From: Chloroflexota bacterium
GTDB lineage: Bacteria; Chloroflexota; UBA11872; VXOZ01
Length of the DNA stretch: 52,522 nt
Direction of reading: 5' to 3'
Assembly (NCBI GenBank): GCA_022824225.1
Contig: JAJEAH010000036.1
Location: 1 to 52,522 of the forward strand
In this document: positions 22,992 to 32,326 of the stretch, one piece after another
How the letters are laid out: each line of letters opens with the position of its first letter
Position numbering within the stretch: position 1 is the first letter of the stretch
Translations under genes and position numbers: made by a program
Notes under the pieces: generated by a model
What the model was told of the DNA's origin: nothing
The model's input: the letters and a program-made list of their open reading frames with translations, nothing else
The model's database searches: none

Positions 22992-25352
22992 ATGGCATCC
23001 CGTCGTAGCACCACACAGGCCAAGAAGACCAAAGCTTCATCCGGTTCGTCGCTGCTGTCCGTGGCCGTGGTTGCGGCGCTCCGGCGCGAAGTATTCGGCG
23101 TACTCAGTATCGTCATCGGCGTGTTGTCGGCCATCGCCCTCATTTCGCCCAGCGGCACGGTGAGCGGCTGGTGGAACGACCTGCTGGCGGGCCTGTTTGG
23201 CTGGATGGCGCCCTTGCCCGCCTTGGCCTGCATCGCCCTCGGCGTGCAACTCATCCGCGACGGTTTCACCCAGCAACGCTACGTGCGCTGGGAGACTCTC
23301 ACGGCGCTGACGGTGCTCGTGCTCGTCGCCACGGCGTTCGGTCAAGCGGTGGCGGGTCCGCCGGAAATGGCGGAACTCTATCCGGTGGGCGGCGCAATCG
23401 GGCTGCAAATCCTCTTGCCGCTCACCAACGCTCTGGGCTTTGTGGGCGCGGTGGTGCTGCTCTTCGCGCTGCTGTTGGTCACGATCATTATCACGTTTTC
23501 CATCTCGGTGGCGCGCCTGCGCAGCCTGGCGGGAGGCATCTGGTACCTGGCGCGCCTGGCGGGTAAAGGCGTAGTCGCGCTCTTTGGCGCCGCCGCCGGC
23601 GCGGCCCGCTACGTCGGCGAACGCGCGGCAGAGAGCAAACCGGAACCCGCTCCGCCGGCAGAAACCCCGCGCACCCGCCCGCTGGCCGTGCGCGTGGCCT
23701 CGAACGTCCAGCAGACCAACGGCAGCGCCGCGCCGGCCGCCACGCACGTGAACGGCGCTGCGCCGCCCGCAGCCGCCGCCCGGAGCCCGGACGCGGTGGA
23801 CGACGACGAGGACACCGAACCGGCGGCGAACGCTGAGGACACGGCAGCCGCCCCGCGCTGGCAACTTCCGCCGGCCGATTTGCTCACGCCCGCTCCGGCG
23901 GCCGACGACGAGGCGGAAGCAACCCAGGAAATCGAGCAGCGGGCGCTCATCATCGAGGAAGCCCTGCGCAGCTTCAAGGTGGTAGCAGAAGTCGCCGAAG
24001 CTATTCGCGGCCCGGCCGTTACCCAATACCGCCTGACCCTGGGCCAGGGCGTTAAGGTGAGCCGGGTGGTGAACCTGGCCAACGACCTGGCCCTCGCCCT
24101 CGCCGCCACCAGCGTGCGCATCGAAGCGCCGGTGCCCGGTTTCCCCTTCGTCGGCATCGAGATACCCAACCAGCGCACGACCATCGTGACCATGCGGGAG
24201 TTCATGACCGATCCCGGCTTTGCCGAGCACGAGGGCATGCTGCCGCTGGCCTTGGGCCGCGACGTGGCCAACGACGTCCGTGTCACGGACCTGGCCACCA
24301 TGCCGCACCTGCTCATCGCGGGGTCCACCGGCTCGGGCAAGTCGGCGTGCGTGAACGCCATCATCTGCTCGCTGCTCATGCAGCACACGCCGGAGACGCT
24401 GCGCTTCCTGGTGGTCGACCCCAAGATGGTGGAGATGATCGGCTACAGCGACATTCCCCACCTGCTGCGCCCGGTCATTACCGATCTGGACGAGGTGGTG
24501 CCCACCCTCATGTGGGCCGCCGACGAGATGACGCGCCGCTACAAAGTCCTGGCCCAGGAGGGGCACCGCAACATCCAGAGCTACAACACCGCCAAGCGCG
24601 CGGCGGGCGAAGAGCCCATGTACTTCCTCGTCATCCTCATCGACGAACTCGCCGACCTCATGATGACGGCGGCCGGCGACGTGGAAAGATACCTCTGCCG
24701 CCTGGCGCAGATGGCGCGGGCCGTGGGCATCCACCTGGTGGTCTCGACGCAGCGCCCCTCAGTGGACGTGCTGACGGGGCTCATCAAGGCAAACTTCCCG
24801 TGCCGCATCGCCTTTGCCGTGAGTTCGCAAGCGGATTCCCGCACGATTCTCGACGGCGGCGGCGCGGAAAAACTCATCGGCCAGGGCGACATGCTCTTTG
24901 CCCCAAAAGAGGCCACCCGCCTCACCCGCATCCAGGGCACGTATCTGGCCGACGACGAAATTGCCCGCATCGTCCAGTTCTGGCGCGAGCAAGGCCCGCC
25001 GGAGTACATCCCGGAGCAGTCGTTCGAGGAAGCGGCGGCCAACCACCAGGACAACAAGGACGACGACATGGTGCGCCAAGCTATCCGCTTGGTCTGCCAG
25101 TACGACAACGCCTCTGCCTCCTTCCTGCAACGCCAGCTCGGCATCGGCGCCACGAAGGCGAACCGCATCCTGGATACGCTGGAGGAACGCGGCATCGTGA
25201 CCGCGCCGGAAGGCGTGGGCCGCGTGCGCCACGTGCTGGTCACCGCCGGCGACCTGATGGACGACGACGACGCAGACCCTCCCTTCGACCCGGATAATCC
25301 CGCCACCGCCGCCGACGAGGAAGACGAGGAGTTCTCCCGGTTTCCGGTGTAG
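22992..25352 (+). CDS. ftsK: DNA translocase FtsK/SpoIIIE
   Basis: A 786-residue septal DNA pump. The N-terminal quarter holds four to five hydrophobic segments between about residues 25 and 185, then an Ala/Pro/acidic linker to about 300. The motor follows: Walker A AGSTGSGKSACVNAI near residue 440, Walker B region YFLVILIDELADLMM, and STQRPSVDVLTGLIKAN. The C-terminal gamma domain (DDMVRQAIRLVCQYDNASAS, FLQRQLGIGATKANRILDTL) is a winged helix that reads chromosome polarity sequences. The start ATG 22992 is preceded by GAGGAG. It anchors the window as chromosomal. The acidic tail (EEDEEFSRF) is unremarkable. Confidence 0.96.
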   Translation: MASRRSTTQAKKTKASSGSSLLSVAVVAALRREVFGVLSIVIGVLSAIALISPSGTVSGWWNDLLAGLFGWMAPLPALACIALGVQLIRDGFTQQRYVRWETLTALTVLVLVATAFGQAVAGPPEMAELYPVGGAIGLQILLPLTNALGFVGAVVLLFALLLVTIIITFSISVARLRSLAGGIWYLARLAGKGVVALFGAAAGAARYVGERAAESKPEPAPPAETPRTRPLAVRVASNVQQTNGSAAPAATHVNGAAPPAAAARSPDAVDDDEDTEPAANAEDTAAAPRWQLPPADLLTPAPAADDEAEATQEIEQRALIIEEALRSFKVVAEVAEAIRGPAVTQYRLTLGQGVKVSRVVNLANDLALALAATSVRIEAPVPGFPFVGIEIPNQRTTIVTMREFMTDPGFAEHEGMLPLALGRDVANDVRVTDLATMPHLLIAGSTGSGKSACVNAIICSLLMQHTPETLRFLVVDPKMVEMIGYSDIPHLLRPVITDLDEVVPTLMWAADEMTRRYKVLAQEGHRNIQSYNTAKRAAGEEPMYFLVILIDELADLMMTAAGDVERYLCRLAQMARAVGIHLVVSTQRPSVDVLTGLIKANFPCRIAFAVSSQADSRTILDGGGAEKLIGQGDMLFAPKEATRLTRIQGTYLADDEIARIVQFWREQGPPEYIPEQSFEEAAANHQDNKDDDMVRQAIRLVCQYDNASASFLQRQLGIGATKANRILDTLEERGIVTAPEGVGRVRHVLVTAGDLMDDDDADPPFDPDNPATAADEEDEEFSRFPV

Positions 25353-25641
25353 GCTCCATAGCCGCACGGACATTGCGCTGGCGAGTGTAAATTAGGTAGC
25401 ATTCAAAGAGCTAGTGGTTCAACTATTTTGCAGTGATGAGGAGAGACAACGGTAGCGTAGAGCCTGTGCCGGCGCAGGCCCGTATTTGCAACCCGCGCTC
25501 TCTCCAGCGATGGCGAGTAATTGCGCAATACAGACAGCCCGTCAAGATATAAAGCTGTTCGACCACTAGTTCTTCTCTATTGTCGTCACGCTTTGAATAG
25601 TCGCTGCCCAGAACGTTTGGCAATTCTCGACAGCGAAACTC
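25353..25641. other. Intergenic region after ftsK
   Basis: About 290 bases of lower GC than its surroundings. Near 25450-25500 there is a diverged 'GGTAGCG...GCGCAGGCCCGTATTTGCAACC' sequence related to the GCAGGTT palindrome family. No gene or clear terminator is seen. Confidence 0.45.
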
Positions 25642-26913
25642 ATGAGTGAGAATTCGACAAGATACTCCCGCATTGCGGTGACAGGCATCGGCGCGGTGAC
25701 CCCGCTGGGGACAAGCGTGGCGGAGTCGTGGGGGAATCTCTGCGCGGGCGTTTCCGGCGCCGGACGCACTGAGACCTACGATCCCACCGGCTTCCCGGTG
25801 CAGATTTCCTGTGAGATTGACGGCTTTGATCCAAACGTAGTCTTTAAGGGCTTGCCGCGCCGCATCTACAACGACGCGCGCCGGCAGGACCGCACGCATC
25901 AATACGCACTGGCCGCTTCCCTGGAAGCTCTGGGCCAGTCTGGATTTCCGCTGCCGCTGCCTGAGGAGTTGCAGTTCCGCTGCGGCGTGGTTTCCGGCAA
26001 TTGCCTCGGCGGCGCTCGCGCCGTGGAGCAGGCTTCGCAGCGTACGGGCCGTCGCGAGTTTGCATCGTTTCTGCCCAGCGAAGTGCTGCGCATCATGCCC
26101 AATGCCGCCACCGCGCTGATTGCGGCGGCGTTTCGCGCGCGCGGCCCCAACTACACGCCTTCCGTCGCCTGCGCCACCGGCACCATTGCCGTGGGCGAAG
26201 CCATGTGGATGCTGCACACGGGACGCGCCGACGTAATGGTGGCCTGCGGTTCCGACGGGGTGGTTGTGCCCACTATTACGGCGGTTTTTGCGGCACGCGG
26301 CGGGCCCATGAGCCGCCGCAACGATGATCCCGAGCACGCCAGCCGCCCGGCCGACGTGGACCGCGACGGTTTCGTGATTGGCGAAGGGGGCGCCGCCATG
26401 ATTCTGGAGCGTGAAGCCGACGCCAAGGCCCGGGGCGCGCCGATTCTGGCCTACCTGGTAGGCTACGGCTGCACCAACGGCACCGGCGGCCGCACCGAAC
26501 CCGACGGCGACGCGCAGGTGCAGACCATGAAGATTGCGCTGGAAATGGCCGGCATCACCGCCGCCGACGTGGACGCCATCAATCCCCACATGACGTCTAC
26601 GGTGGTCGGCGACCGCGTGGAAGCCGCGGCGCTGCGCGAAATGTTCGGCGATAGGCCGTTCGTCTCGGCTACCAAGTCGAGCACCGGCCACATGCTGGCG
26701 GCCGCCGGCTCGTTCGAGGCCGCGGCGTGCGTGAAGATGCTGGTGGAGCAGCGGGTGCCCGCGACTATCAACACCGAGACCATCGGCGACGACTGCGCCG
26801 GCATCAACTACGTGCTGGGCGAGACCATCAGCGCCCCCCAGGAATTCGTCCTCTCCAACTCCTTCGGCTTCGGCGACCACAACGCCACGCTCGTCTTCCA
26901 ACGCGCGGATTGA
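25642..26913 (+). CDS. Beta-ketoacyl-ACP synthase, FabF-like
   Basis: A 423-residue thiolase-fold condensing enzyme. The active-site cysteine is C177 (SVACATGT), with H316 (INPHMTST, a variant of NAHGTST) and H350 (KSSTGHMLAAAG), the full Cys-His-His triad. The N-terminal RIAVTGIGAVTPLG is typical of FabF/KAS II. It elongates acyl chains on acyl carrier protein using malonyl-ACP. No ACP, acyltransferase or ketoreductase gene adjoins it, so it could serve fatty-acid synthesis or a specialised lipid. The replacement of Gly by Met after the histidine (NPHM) is unusual for KAS II. Confidence 0.88.
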   Translation: MSENSTRYSRIAVTGIGAVTPLGTSVAESWGNLCAGVSGAGRTETYDPTGFPVQISCEIDGFDPNVVFKGLPRRIYNDARRQDRTHQYALAASLEALGQSGFPLPLPEELQFRCGVVSGNCLGGARAVEQASQRTGRREFASFLPSEVLRIMPNAATALIAAAFRARGPNYTPSVACATGTIAVGEAMWMLHTGRADVMVACGSDGVVVPTITAVFAARGGPMSRRNDDPEHASRPADVDRDGFVIGEGGAAMILEREADAKARGAPILAYLVGYGCTNGTGGRTEPDGDAQVQTMKIALEMAGITAADVDAINPHMTSTVVGDRVEAAALREMFGDRPFVSATKSSTGHMLAAAGSFEAAACVKMLVEQRVPATINTETIGDDCAGINYVLGETISAPQEFVLSNSFGFGDHNATLVFQRAD

Positions 26914-27287
26914 GGCGCATCTAAGGTTTGCCTGCCATTCCGATTGCTCGTCAGTCCGATTGCCCGTCATTCCGAGCGGAGCGAGGAATCTAGCGTGCGT
27001 CGTCTTGCTATCCACAGGGCCATGCACTCTCACCGGACAACCAGCGCGCGGACAAAGGCGCCTCTAAGGTTTACCCGTCATTCCGAGTGGAGCGAGGAAT
27101 CTAGTGTGCTTCGTCGTGCCACCCACAGTGCCTTGGTTTTCAAGTTGATAGATCAAGTAGTGCAACTCCACCCCACTGCTGACGTGCCAACCCCGCCAAA
27201 TGGCCCCGGAACCCATGTTCCCAAGCAGGACGCCTCTTCCCTCCGGCGAATACCTGCCACGTTCGGCAACCACCCCCGCCAGACGCC
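26914..27287. repeat. Repeat spacer with two CATTCCGAG-CGAGGAATCT elements
   Basis: A gene-free stretch holding two copies of the CATTCCGAGxGGAGCGAGGAATCTAG element (26966-26991 and 27077-27102), each followed by a similar GTGCxTCGTC(T/G)TGC flank, so a longer unit of about 110 bp is duplicated. Confidence 0.65.
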
Positions 27288-28358
27288 ATGAAAGTCGTCC
27301 AAGTCTCGCCGGCGTTCTTTGGGGCGGACGGCGTGGTGGGCGGGGGCGAGCGCTACCCGCTGGAGTTGGCCAAGGCGCTGGCGGCGCTGACGCCGACGAC
27401 CCTGGTCTCGTTCGCCCGGCGGCCCCGGCGCTTTCGCGACGGCGACCTGGATGTGCAGCTCTACCGTCCCTGGCGCTACGTGCGCGGCAAGCAGACCAAT
27501 CCCCTGAGCCTCGCGTGGCTGCCCGCCGTGCTGGGGGCGCAGGTGGTGCACGCGCACCAGTACCGGACCGCCGCGGCGAATCTCGCCATCGGCGCGGGCC
27601 GCCTGCTCGGCAAGCGCGTCTACGTCACCGATGAAGGCGGCGGCGGGCATCACTGGGGCAACCGTCTGCGCCTGGGCGGCTGGGTGGACGCCCACCTGGC
27701 AATCTCGGCGTTCGCGGCCACAACACTGCCCGAGGTGGGCAGGGAGAAGAGAGTCATCTACGGCGGCGTGGACATCGACCGCTACGTGCCCGCCGCCGCC
27801 ACCGTGAAGAATCGGGTTCTTGCGGTGGGCCGCATTCTGCCGCACAAAGGCTTCGACGTGCTCCTGCGCGCCGCGCAGCCGCATTGGGATGTGCACATCG
27901 TCGGCACGGTCTACCACACCGGCTACTTCACTCACCTGCAGCGGCTTGCGGACGAACGCGGCCTCACGGTTACGTTCCACACGAGCGCCGATGACAACGC
28001 CCTGCTGGCGCTCTACCAGAGCGCAGCGGTAGCGGCGACGCCGTCGGTGTACACGGACATGTACGGCAAGGAACAGCCCTACACCGAGCTGCTCGGACTC
28101 ACGACGTTGGAGGCCATGGCCTGCGCCGTGCCGGTTGTTGCGTCCCACGCCGGCAGCCTGCCGGAAATCGTTACGCCGGGCGAAAACGGCGACGTGGCGC
28201 CTTCCGGCGACCCGGAGGCGCTGCGGCAGGCCGTCGACCGCCTGCTGGCGGACGACACGGCGCGCAAGCGGCTGGGCGCAAACGCCCGCGCCATCGTGGC
28301 AGAACGCTTTACCTGGCACAAGACCGCTCTGCGTTGTCTGGCAGCCTATAGCGCCTAG
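27288..28358 (+). CDS. Glycosyltransferase, GT4 family (GT-B fold)
   Basis: A 356-residue GT-B glycosyltransferase. The N-terminal domain opens with VVQVSPAFFGADGVVGGGER, the glycine-rich loop that faces the donor nucleotide. The C-terminal domain has VLAVGRILPHKGFDVLLRA and ELLGLTTLEAMACAVPVVASHAGSLPEI, whose spaced glutamates form the EX7E motif. It transfers a sugar from a nucleotide donor to an acceptor in cell-surface polysaccharide, glycolipid or a small molecule; donor and acceptor cannot be told. It stands alone, with repeats on both sides. Confidence 0.88.
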   Translation: MKVVQVSPAFFGADGVVGGGERYPLELAKALAALTPTTLVSFARRPRRFRDGDLDVQLYRPWRYVRGKQTNPLSLAWLPAVLGAQVVHAHQYRTAAANLAIGAGRLLGKRVYVTDEGGGGHHWGNRLRLGGWVDAHLAISAFAATTLPEVGREKRVIYGGVDIDRYVPAAATVKNRVLAVGRILPHKGFDVLLRAAQPHWDVHIVGTVYHTGYFTHLQRLADERGLTVTFHTSADDNALLALYQSAAVAATPSVYTDMYGKEQPYTELLGLTTLEAMACAVPVVASHAGSLPEIVTPGENGDVAPSGDPEALRQAVDRLLADDTARKRLGANARAIVAERFTWHKTALRCLAAYSA

Positions 28359-28880
28359 CCGCGCCGCCGGACGCAGCATTCTCCCATGGCCTATTGAGAG
28401 TCCCAGAATGGGGGAAAGGCAGGTCGGGCGCGCGCAACTACGGCCCCAGGCGGCGGATAGACGTGGTGAGCGCCGCCACCGGTGGCGGCCCCGCCCAAGC
28501 GGCGACCGCGCGCAAGCGGCGACTACGCGCACGCGGCGATCACGCGCAAGGTGATGACGACGCCCCGGCTGCCGAGCCCACTGCCGCAAAACCGCGCGCG
28601 GCCTTGCCCGCACGTGCGGCCCCTGCCCGGACGCCCGCGCACGTGGGTTCCTGTCCGGTAGCGCAGGTTTGCAACCTGCATCCCGCGCCCCCGCACGCAA
28701 GAGGTGTGGGTACTTGGCCCTGCCGTGAAAGCACAGTCGGGTAGATCGCGCCCGTGTGCATGGGTTCCTTTCCGGTAGCGCAGGTTTGTAACCTGCGTCC
28801 CGAGCGCCCGCGCACGTGGTGCGCAAGAAACGGCGCAACAACCTGCTATGCCCGGCGCCTTCGGCTGGCGCCGCGCAAGG
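28359..28880. repeat. Repeat spacer between glycosyltransferase and moaE
   Basis: Over 500 gene-free bases. At 28490-28560 a degenerate 16-18 bp tandem (CGCGCAAGCGGCGAC...) occurs three to four times. Two copies of the CCGGTAGCGCAGGTTTG palindrome family follow at 28654-28680 and 28771-28800, the second set in a longer duplicated context (GGTTCCTxTCCGGTAGCGCAGG). Confidence 0.65.
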
Positions 28881-29354
28881 TCACGCGGAGCCAGCGCTCG
28901 CGCCTTCGGCGGAGGGTGCAACGCCTTCCACCCACACCTCGCCGTCGTCGTAGGCCTCTTTCTTCCAGATCGGCACGGTTTCCTTCAGCCGGTTTATGGC
29001 GAACTCGCAGGCCTCGAACGACTCCTTGCGGTGCGGGGTCGCCACGGCTATGGCCACCGAGACCTCGCCGATGTCCAGCTTGCCGATGCGGTGGAGCATG
29101 GCAACGCGGCAGTCCGGCCACTGGGCGTAGACTTCCGCCGCAATCTTGCGCATCTCGGCCTCCGCCATTTCCGGGTAGGCCTCGTAGGCCAGGCCGGTCA
29201 CGTGCTTGCCTCGCGCATGGTTGCGCACCGTGCCGGAAAACGTCGCCACGGCGCCGTAGGCGTCCGTGAGCACATGGGGAATTAGCTCATCGGCCGTAAT
29301 CGGGCGTTCGAGAATCCGAAAGACGCCCGCTGCGATTATGTCTGCTGTGGTCAT
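28881..29354 (-). CDS. moaE: Molybdopterin synthase catalytic subunit MoaE
   Basis: A 157-residue MoaE, which converts cyclic pyranopterin monophosphate to molybdopterin using sulfur carried by MoaD. Signature segments are GAVATFSGTVRNHARGKHV (residues 34-52), HRIGKLDIGEVSVAIAVATPHR and FEACEFAINRLKETVPIWKKE, which holds the catalytic lysines. The start ATG 29354 has AGGAG ten bases upstream; an in-frame extension to 29393 lies over the MoaD end and lacks similarity. The C-terminal 15 residues are low complexity. It is directly downstream of moaD (35-base gap), and the two form an operon. Confidence 0.95.
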   Translation of the reverse strand: MTTADIIAAGVFRILERPITADELIPHVLTDAYGAVATFSGTVRNHARGKHVTGLAYEAYPEMAEAEMRKIAAEVYAQWPDCRVAMLHRIGKLDIGEVSVAIAVATPHRKESFEACEFAINRLKETVPIWKKEAYDDGEVWVEGVAPSAEGASAGSA

Positions 29355-29389
29355 GGGCTCACTGCTCCTGGGGGGAAGACGACCGCCGC

Positions 29390-29686
29390 TCACCGGCGGG
29401 ATGACATCTGCCGCTCACCGTGAGAAAGCTGTCCCCCGCTCACCGGCGGTATGAATGCCACTTCGTCACCGGCCTGGAGGACCGTTTCCGCCGACGCGTA
29501 CACACGGTTTACCGAGAATGAGACGGCCTTTTCCGCGCCGTCCAGCCCCGGATGTTCGGCGATAAGCTGGGCCAGCAGGCCGCCTACCGTGGTGCCGGGC
29601 GCGACCTCGCGGGTGAGCGCGCTCGCGCCCAGCGCTTCGCGAAAGACCGCGAAGAGCCGCACCGTAACGGAAAAAGTCTCGGCCAT
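29390..29686 (-). CDS. moaD: Molybdopterin synthase sulfur carrier MoaD, with C-terminal extension
   Basis: A 98-residue ubiquitin-fold sulfur carrier. The body TVRLFAVFREALGASALTREVAPGTTVGGLL and the end GDEVAFIPPVSGG are standard. MoaD normally stops at the double glycine, which is adenylated by MoeB and thiocarboxylated. Here 13 more residues (QLSHGERQMSSRR) follow GG before the stop. They are encoded by GTGAGCGG-type short repeats around 29395-29450, so the extension may come from repeat insertion or stop-codon loss. Unless a protease trims it or the sequence is wrong, the carrier cannot be charged. The start ATG 29686 follows GGAGGAAAG. Confidence 0.9.
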   Translation of the reverse strand: MAETFSVTVRLFAVFREALGASALTREVAPGTTVGGLLAQLIAEHPGLDGAEKAVSFSVNRVYASAETVLQAGDEVAFIPPVSGGQLSHGERQMSSRR

Positions 29687-30089
29687 AGCGTGCTTTCCTC
29701 CAGCGCGTGTTGTTCTTCTACAGTATACCAAAGGCCTGTACCCTCCCTGCGCGGTGAGCGGCATCTTGCCGGCCGCCGGCAGCGCGCCCGGGAAGCGGCG
29801 TCGAGCCAGGCAACCTGGAGGCTAGTCTCGGCCCGAAATAGTACCGGTGTAGCGCGCACCGCGGTTCAGTGAGCGCTGCCGGCAGCCCGCCGCGCCCGGC
29901 CGCCAAGTTGCGCCCGCAGGCAAGACCGGGCAGCCGCTCGGCGGCGGCGTCCGGCCCGCCGCGCAGGCGGCGCCGCACTGGAATTGGTACCATGCCAATG
30001 ACGACTCAGGAAATTGGCGCACGAGACTGCCGCGGGCGCGGCGGGGGCGCTACCGCACGCGCGCCGCGGCCACGAAAGGGTGTGAGGCA
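29687..30089. other. Divergent intergenic region, GC-rich
   Basis: About 400 bases between moaD (minus) and the alcohol dehydrogenase (plus). Promoters for both must be here. No recognisable molybdenum-cofactor riboswitch structure or repeat-family member could be made out by eye. Confidence 0.4.
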
Positions 30090-31367
30090 ATGCAACAGGA
30101 CATCGCCTTCGAGATGGCGGCTTCCAGCATCCGGTTCGGTTGGGGAGTCACCCGCGAAGTGGGCATGGATGTGGCAGACCGCGGCGCGCGGCGCGTCATG
30201 GTGGTTACGGACCCGGCGCTGCGGGAGTTGCCGCCGGTGGCAACCGTGCTCAACGCCCTATCAGACGCCGGCGTGCCCCACGTGCTCTTCGACCGTGTGC
30301 AAATCGAACCCACCGACGCCTCGTTTCAGGAGGCAATCGCGTTCGCGGTGGCGGAAGAGGTGGATGCGTTCGTGGCCGTGGGCGGCGGCTCCACCATCGA
30401 CACGGCTAAGGCTGCCAACCTCTACGCCACGTACCCGGCCGACTTCCTCGATTACGTCAATGCGCCCATCGGCAAGGGCCTGCCTGTGCCCGGCCCGCTC
30501 AAGCCCCTCATCGCCATACCGACCACGGCCGGCACCGGCAGTGAGACCACCGGCACGGCGATCTTCGACCTCGTCGCCATGCACACCAAGACCGGCATCG
30601 CTCACCGTAACCTGAAACCCACGCTGGGCATTCTGGACCCGGAAAACACCGCCACGCTCTCACCGACGGCGGTGGCCTCAACCGGCTGCGACGTGTTGAG
30701 CCACGCGCTGGAATCCTATACCGCCATAGCCTACACCTTGCGGCCCTATCCGGAGCGGCCCCTGCTGCGGCCGGCGTACCAGGGGGCGAACCCGGTGAGC
30801 GACCTGTGGGCGCGGGAAACGCTGGCCATGGTGGCGGAATTTCTGCCGCGCGCCGTAGCGGACCCCCTTGATAGGGAAGCGCGTGAGAAGATGCTGCTGG
30901 CGGCGTCCTTTGCCGGTATCGGCTTCGGCAACGCGGGTGTGCACCTGCCCCACGGCATGTCGTATCCCGTGGCGGGCATGGTGCGTGAGTTCAGGCCGGA
31001 CGGCTACCCGGGCGACCAGCCCATCGTGCCCCACGGCATGGCGGTGATTCTCAACGCGCCCGCGGTCTTTCGCTTTACGGCTGCGGCGGGGCCGACGCGG
31101 CATACCCAAGCGGCGGGCCTGCTGGGCGCGGACATCAGCCGGGCCAAGCCCGCCGATGCCGGTACGATCCTCGCCGACCGTCTCATCGAACTCATGCACG
31201 AGTTGCGCATTCCCAACGGCCTGAGCGCCGTGGGCTACACCACGGCGGACATTCCGGCCCTGGTGGAGGGCACGTTGCCCCAACACCGCGTCACCAAGCT
31301 CGCGCCCCGGCAGGCAACAGCCGACGACCTGGCGCGCCTGTTCGAAGACGCCATGCGCTACTGGTAG
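30090..31367 (+). CDS. Iron-containing alcohol dehydrogenase, hydroxyacid-oxoacid transhydrogenase-like
   Basis: A 425-residue group III (Fe-dependent) alcohol dehydrogenase. The nucleotide motif VGGGSTIDTAKA lies near residue 95, followed by IPTTAGTGSETTGTAIF. Metal ligands are expected in STGCDVLSHALESY (Asp, His), HLPHGMSYPV and VPHGMAVIL (His). The insertion RPYPERPLLRPAYQGANPVSDLWA is, as I know the family, a mark of hydroxyacid-oxoacid transhydrogenase (ADHFE1/HOT), which couples 4-hydroxybutyrate oxidation to 2-oxoglutarate reduction without free NAD. The specific activity is inferred. The start has GGGTGTGAGGC upstream. It is a single gene with a repeat region downstream. Confidence 0.87.
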   Translation: MQQDIAFEMAASSIRFGWGVTREVGMDVADRGARRVMVVTDPALRELPPVATVLNALSDAGVPHVLFDRVQIEPTDASFQEAIAFAVAEEVDAFVAVGGGSTIDTAKAANLYATYPADFLDYVNAPIGKGLPVPGPLKPLIAIPTTAGTGSETTGTAIFDLVAMHTKTGIAHRNLKPTLGILDPENTATLSPTAVASTGCDVLSHALESYTAIAYTLRPYPERPLLRPAYQGANPVSDLWARETLAMVAEFLPRAVADPLDREAREKMLLAASFAGIGFGNAGVHLPHGMSYPVAGMVREFRPDGYPGDQPIVPHGMAVILNAPAVFRFTAAAGPTRHTQAAGLLGADISRAKPADAGTILADRLIELMHELRIPNGLSAVGYTTADIPALVEGTLPQHRVTKLAPRQATADDLARLFEDAMRYW

Positions 31368-31973
31368 CGCCTCCGGCGAGTGCGGGCCAAGAGCACAGCC
31401 AGACGGTCTGCCCGTTCGTTGACAAGGCGCCCCCGGGCTTGAGCGGGCGAAGACGCAGGTTGCAAACCTGCGCTACCGGATGGGCGGCCGGCGCATTGTA
31501 GGGGCAGCCCTTGTGGCTGCCCTCCTCAGGCCATCTCTGCGCGAGCGCAGCACGAACACCGTTCACCCTGAGCCTGTCGAAGGGCGGCATCGCGGAGAGC
31601 CACCAGCACCGCTCACCCTGAGCCCGTCGAAGGGCGGCGTCGCGGCACGCGAAGAACGAGAAGACGCAGGCCGCCAACCTGCGCTACCGGACAGGTCTCG
31701 GCGCGGCGTGAGCTTGGTGACGCGGTGTTGAGAACGGAGCGGTCGGCATCCGCCACACCCCGGACCGGCGCGAACGCGGACCGCCAGCGGCTCCGGCAGT
31801 TGCCCTCAACATTCGGCATAAGACTGCCAAACAACCCCAATTCTCCCTTGACAGCAGTATATCTTGTGTTCTAGACTCACGCCTACACAATATATTGAAT
31901 GCGGTGATTGTCGTGCAGGGAGTGTCCGGCTACGGCATAATGGGATAGGATACCCGCGTATGCCCTCGCCTTT
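31368..31973. repeat. Mixed dispersed-repeat region before tRNA-Arg
   Basis: A 600-base gene-free region with members of three repeat families. GCAGGTT/AACCTGC palindromes are at 31452-31480 and 31662-31690. A GTAGGGGCAGCCCTTGTGGC element is at 31498-31522. CACCCTGAGCCTGTCGAAGGGCGGC copies are at 31562-31587 and 31613-31638. A short AT-rich segment at 31840-31900 (TTGACAGCAGTATATCTTG...) precedes tRNA-Arg; TTGACA at 31849-31854 could be a -35 element. Confidence 0.65.
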
Positions 31974-32047
31974 CTCCCTGTAGCTCAGATGGATAGAGCA
32001 GCAGTTTCCTAAACTGCGTGTCGGGCGTTCGAGTCGCCCCAGGGAGG
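31974..32047 (+). tRNA. tRNA-Arg(CCT)
   Basis: A 74-base cloverleaf: acceptor CTCCCTG/CAGGGAG, D-arm GCTC/GAGC with loop AGATGGATA, anticodon stem GCAGT/ACTGC with loop TTCCTAA (anticodon CCT), five-base variable loop, T-arm GGGCG-TTCGAGT-CGCCC, discriminator G. CCA is not encoded. It reads the AGG codon for arginine. Confidence 0.93.
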
Positions 32048-32326
32048 CCGGCAAGGCCCGGACCAGCGCCGCGCCGTCGGTCCGCGCCCGCCCCATAGCG
32101 TACGTATTCGCCTAGCGGGTTGCTGCCTGCCAGGGTGCGCCTCTGGCCCGATAGCGCACCCCCGTGGTGTCGTGCGCCCTGCGTGGGCATGCGGCTCCCT
32201 CACGGCGGCGGCGTCCGCGCGCGAGGCCGGTTCTCCCAGGCGGCAAGACTCGTGCCCGCCGGCTGCTCTTCCCCAGGCTGGGACAGCGCCGCTGTACTGC
32301 ACCTCCCACTGGAAGGAAGACAGGCT
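32048..32326. other. Gap between tRNA-Arg and ABC importer
   Basis: A GC-rich stretch without a recognisable gene. I looked for a cobalamin riboswitch because the next gene is a BtuF/FecB-type protein, and did not find the B12 box (GCCACTG) or the other conserved blocks in a convincing order. Confidence 0.4.

Noticed and set aside
32048-32326. Cobalamin riboswitch before the BtuF/FecB-type importer
   Set aside because: The B12 box and the other conserved sequence blocks could not be found in order. A covariance search (Rfam RF00174) would settle it; a significant hit would reverse this.
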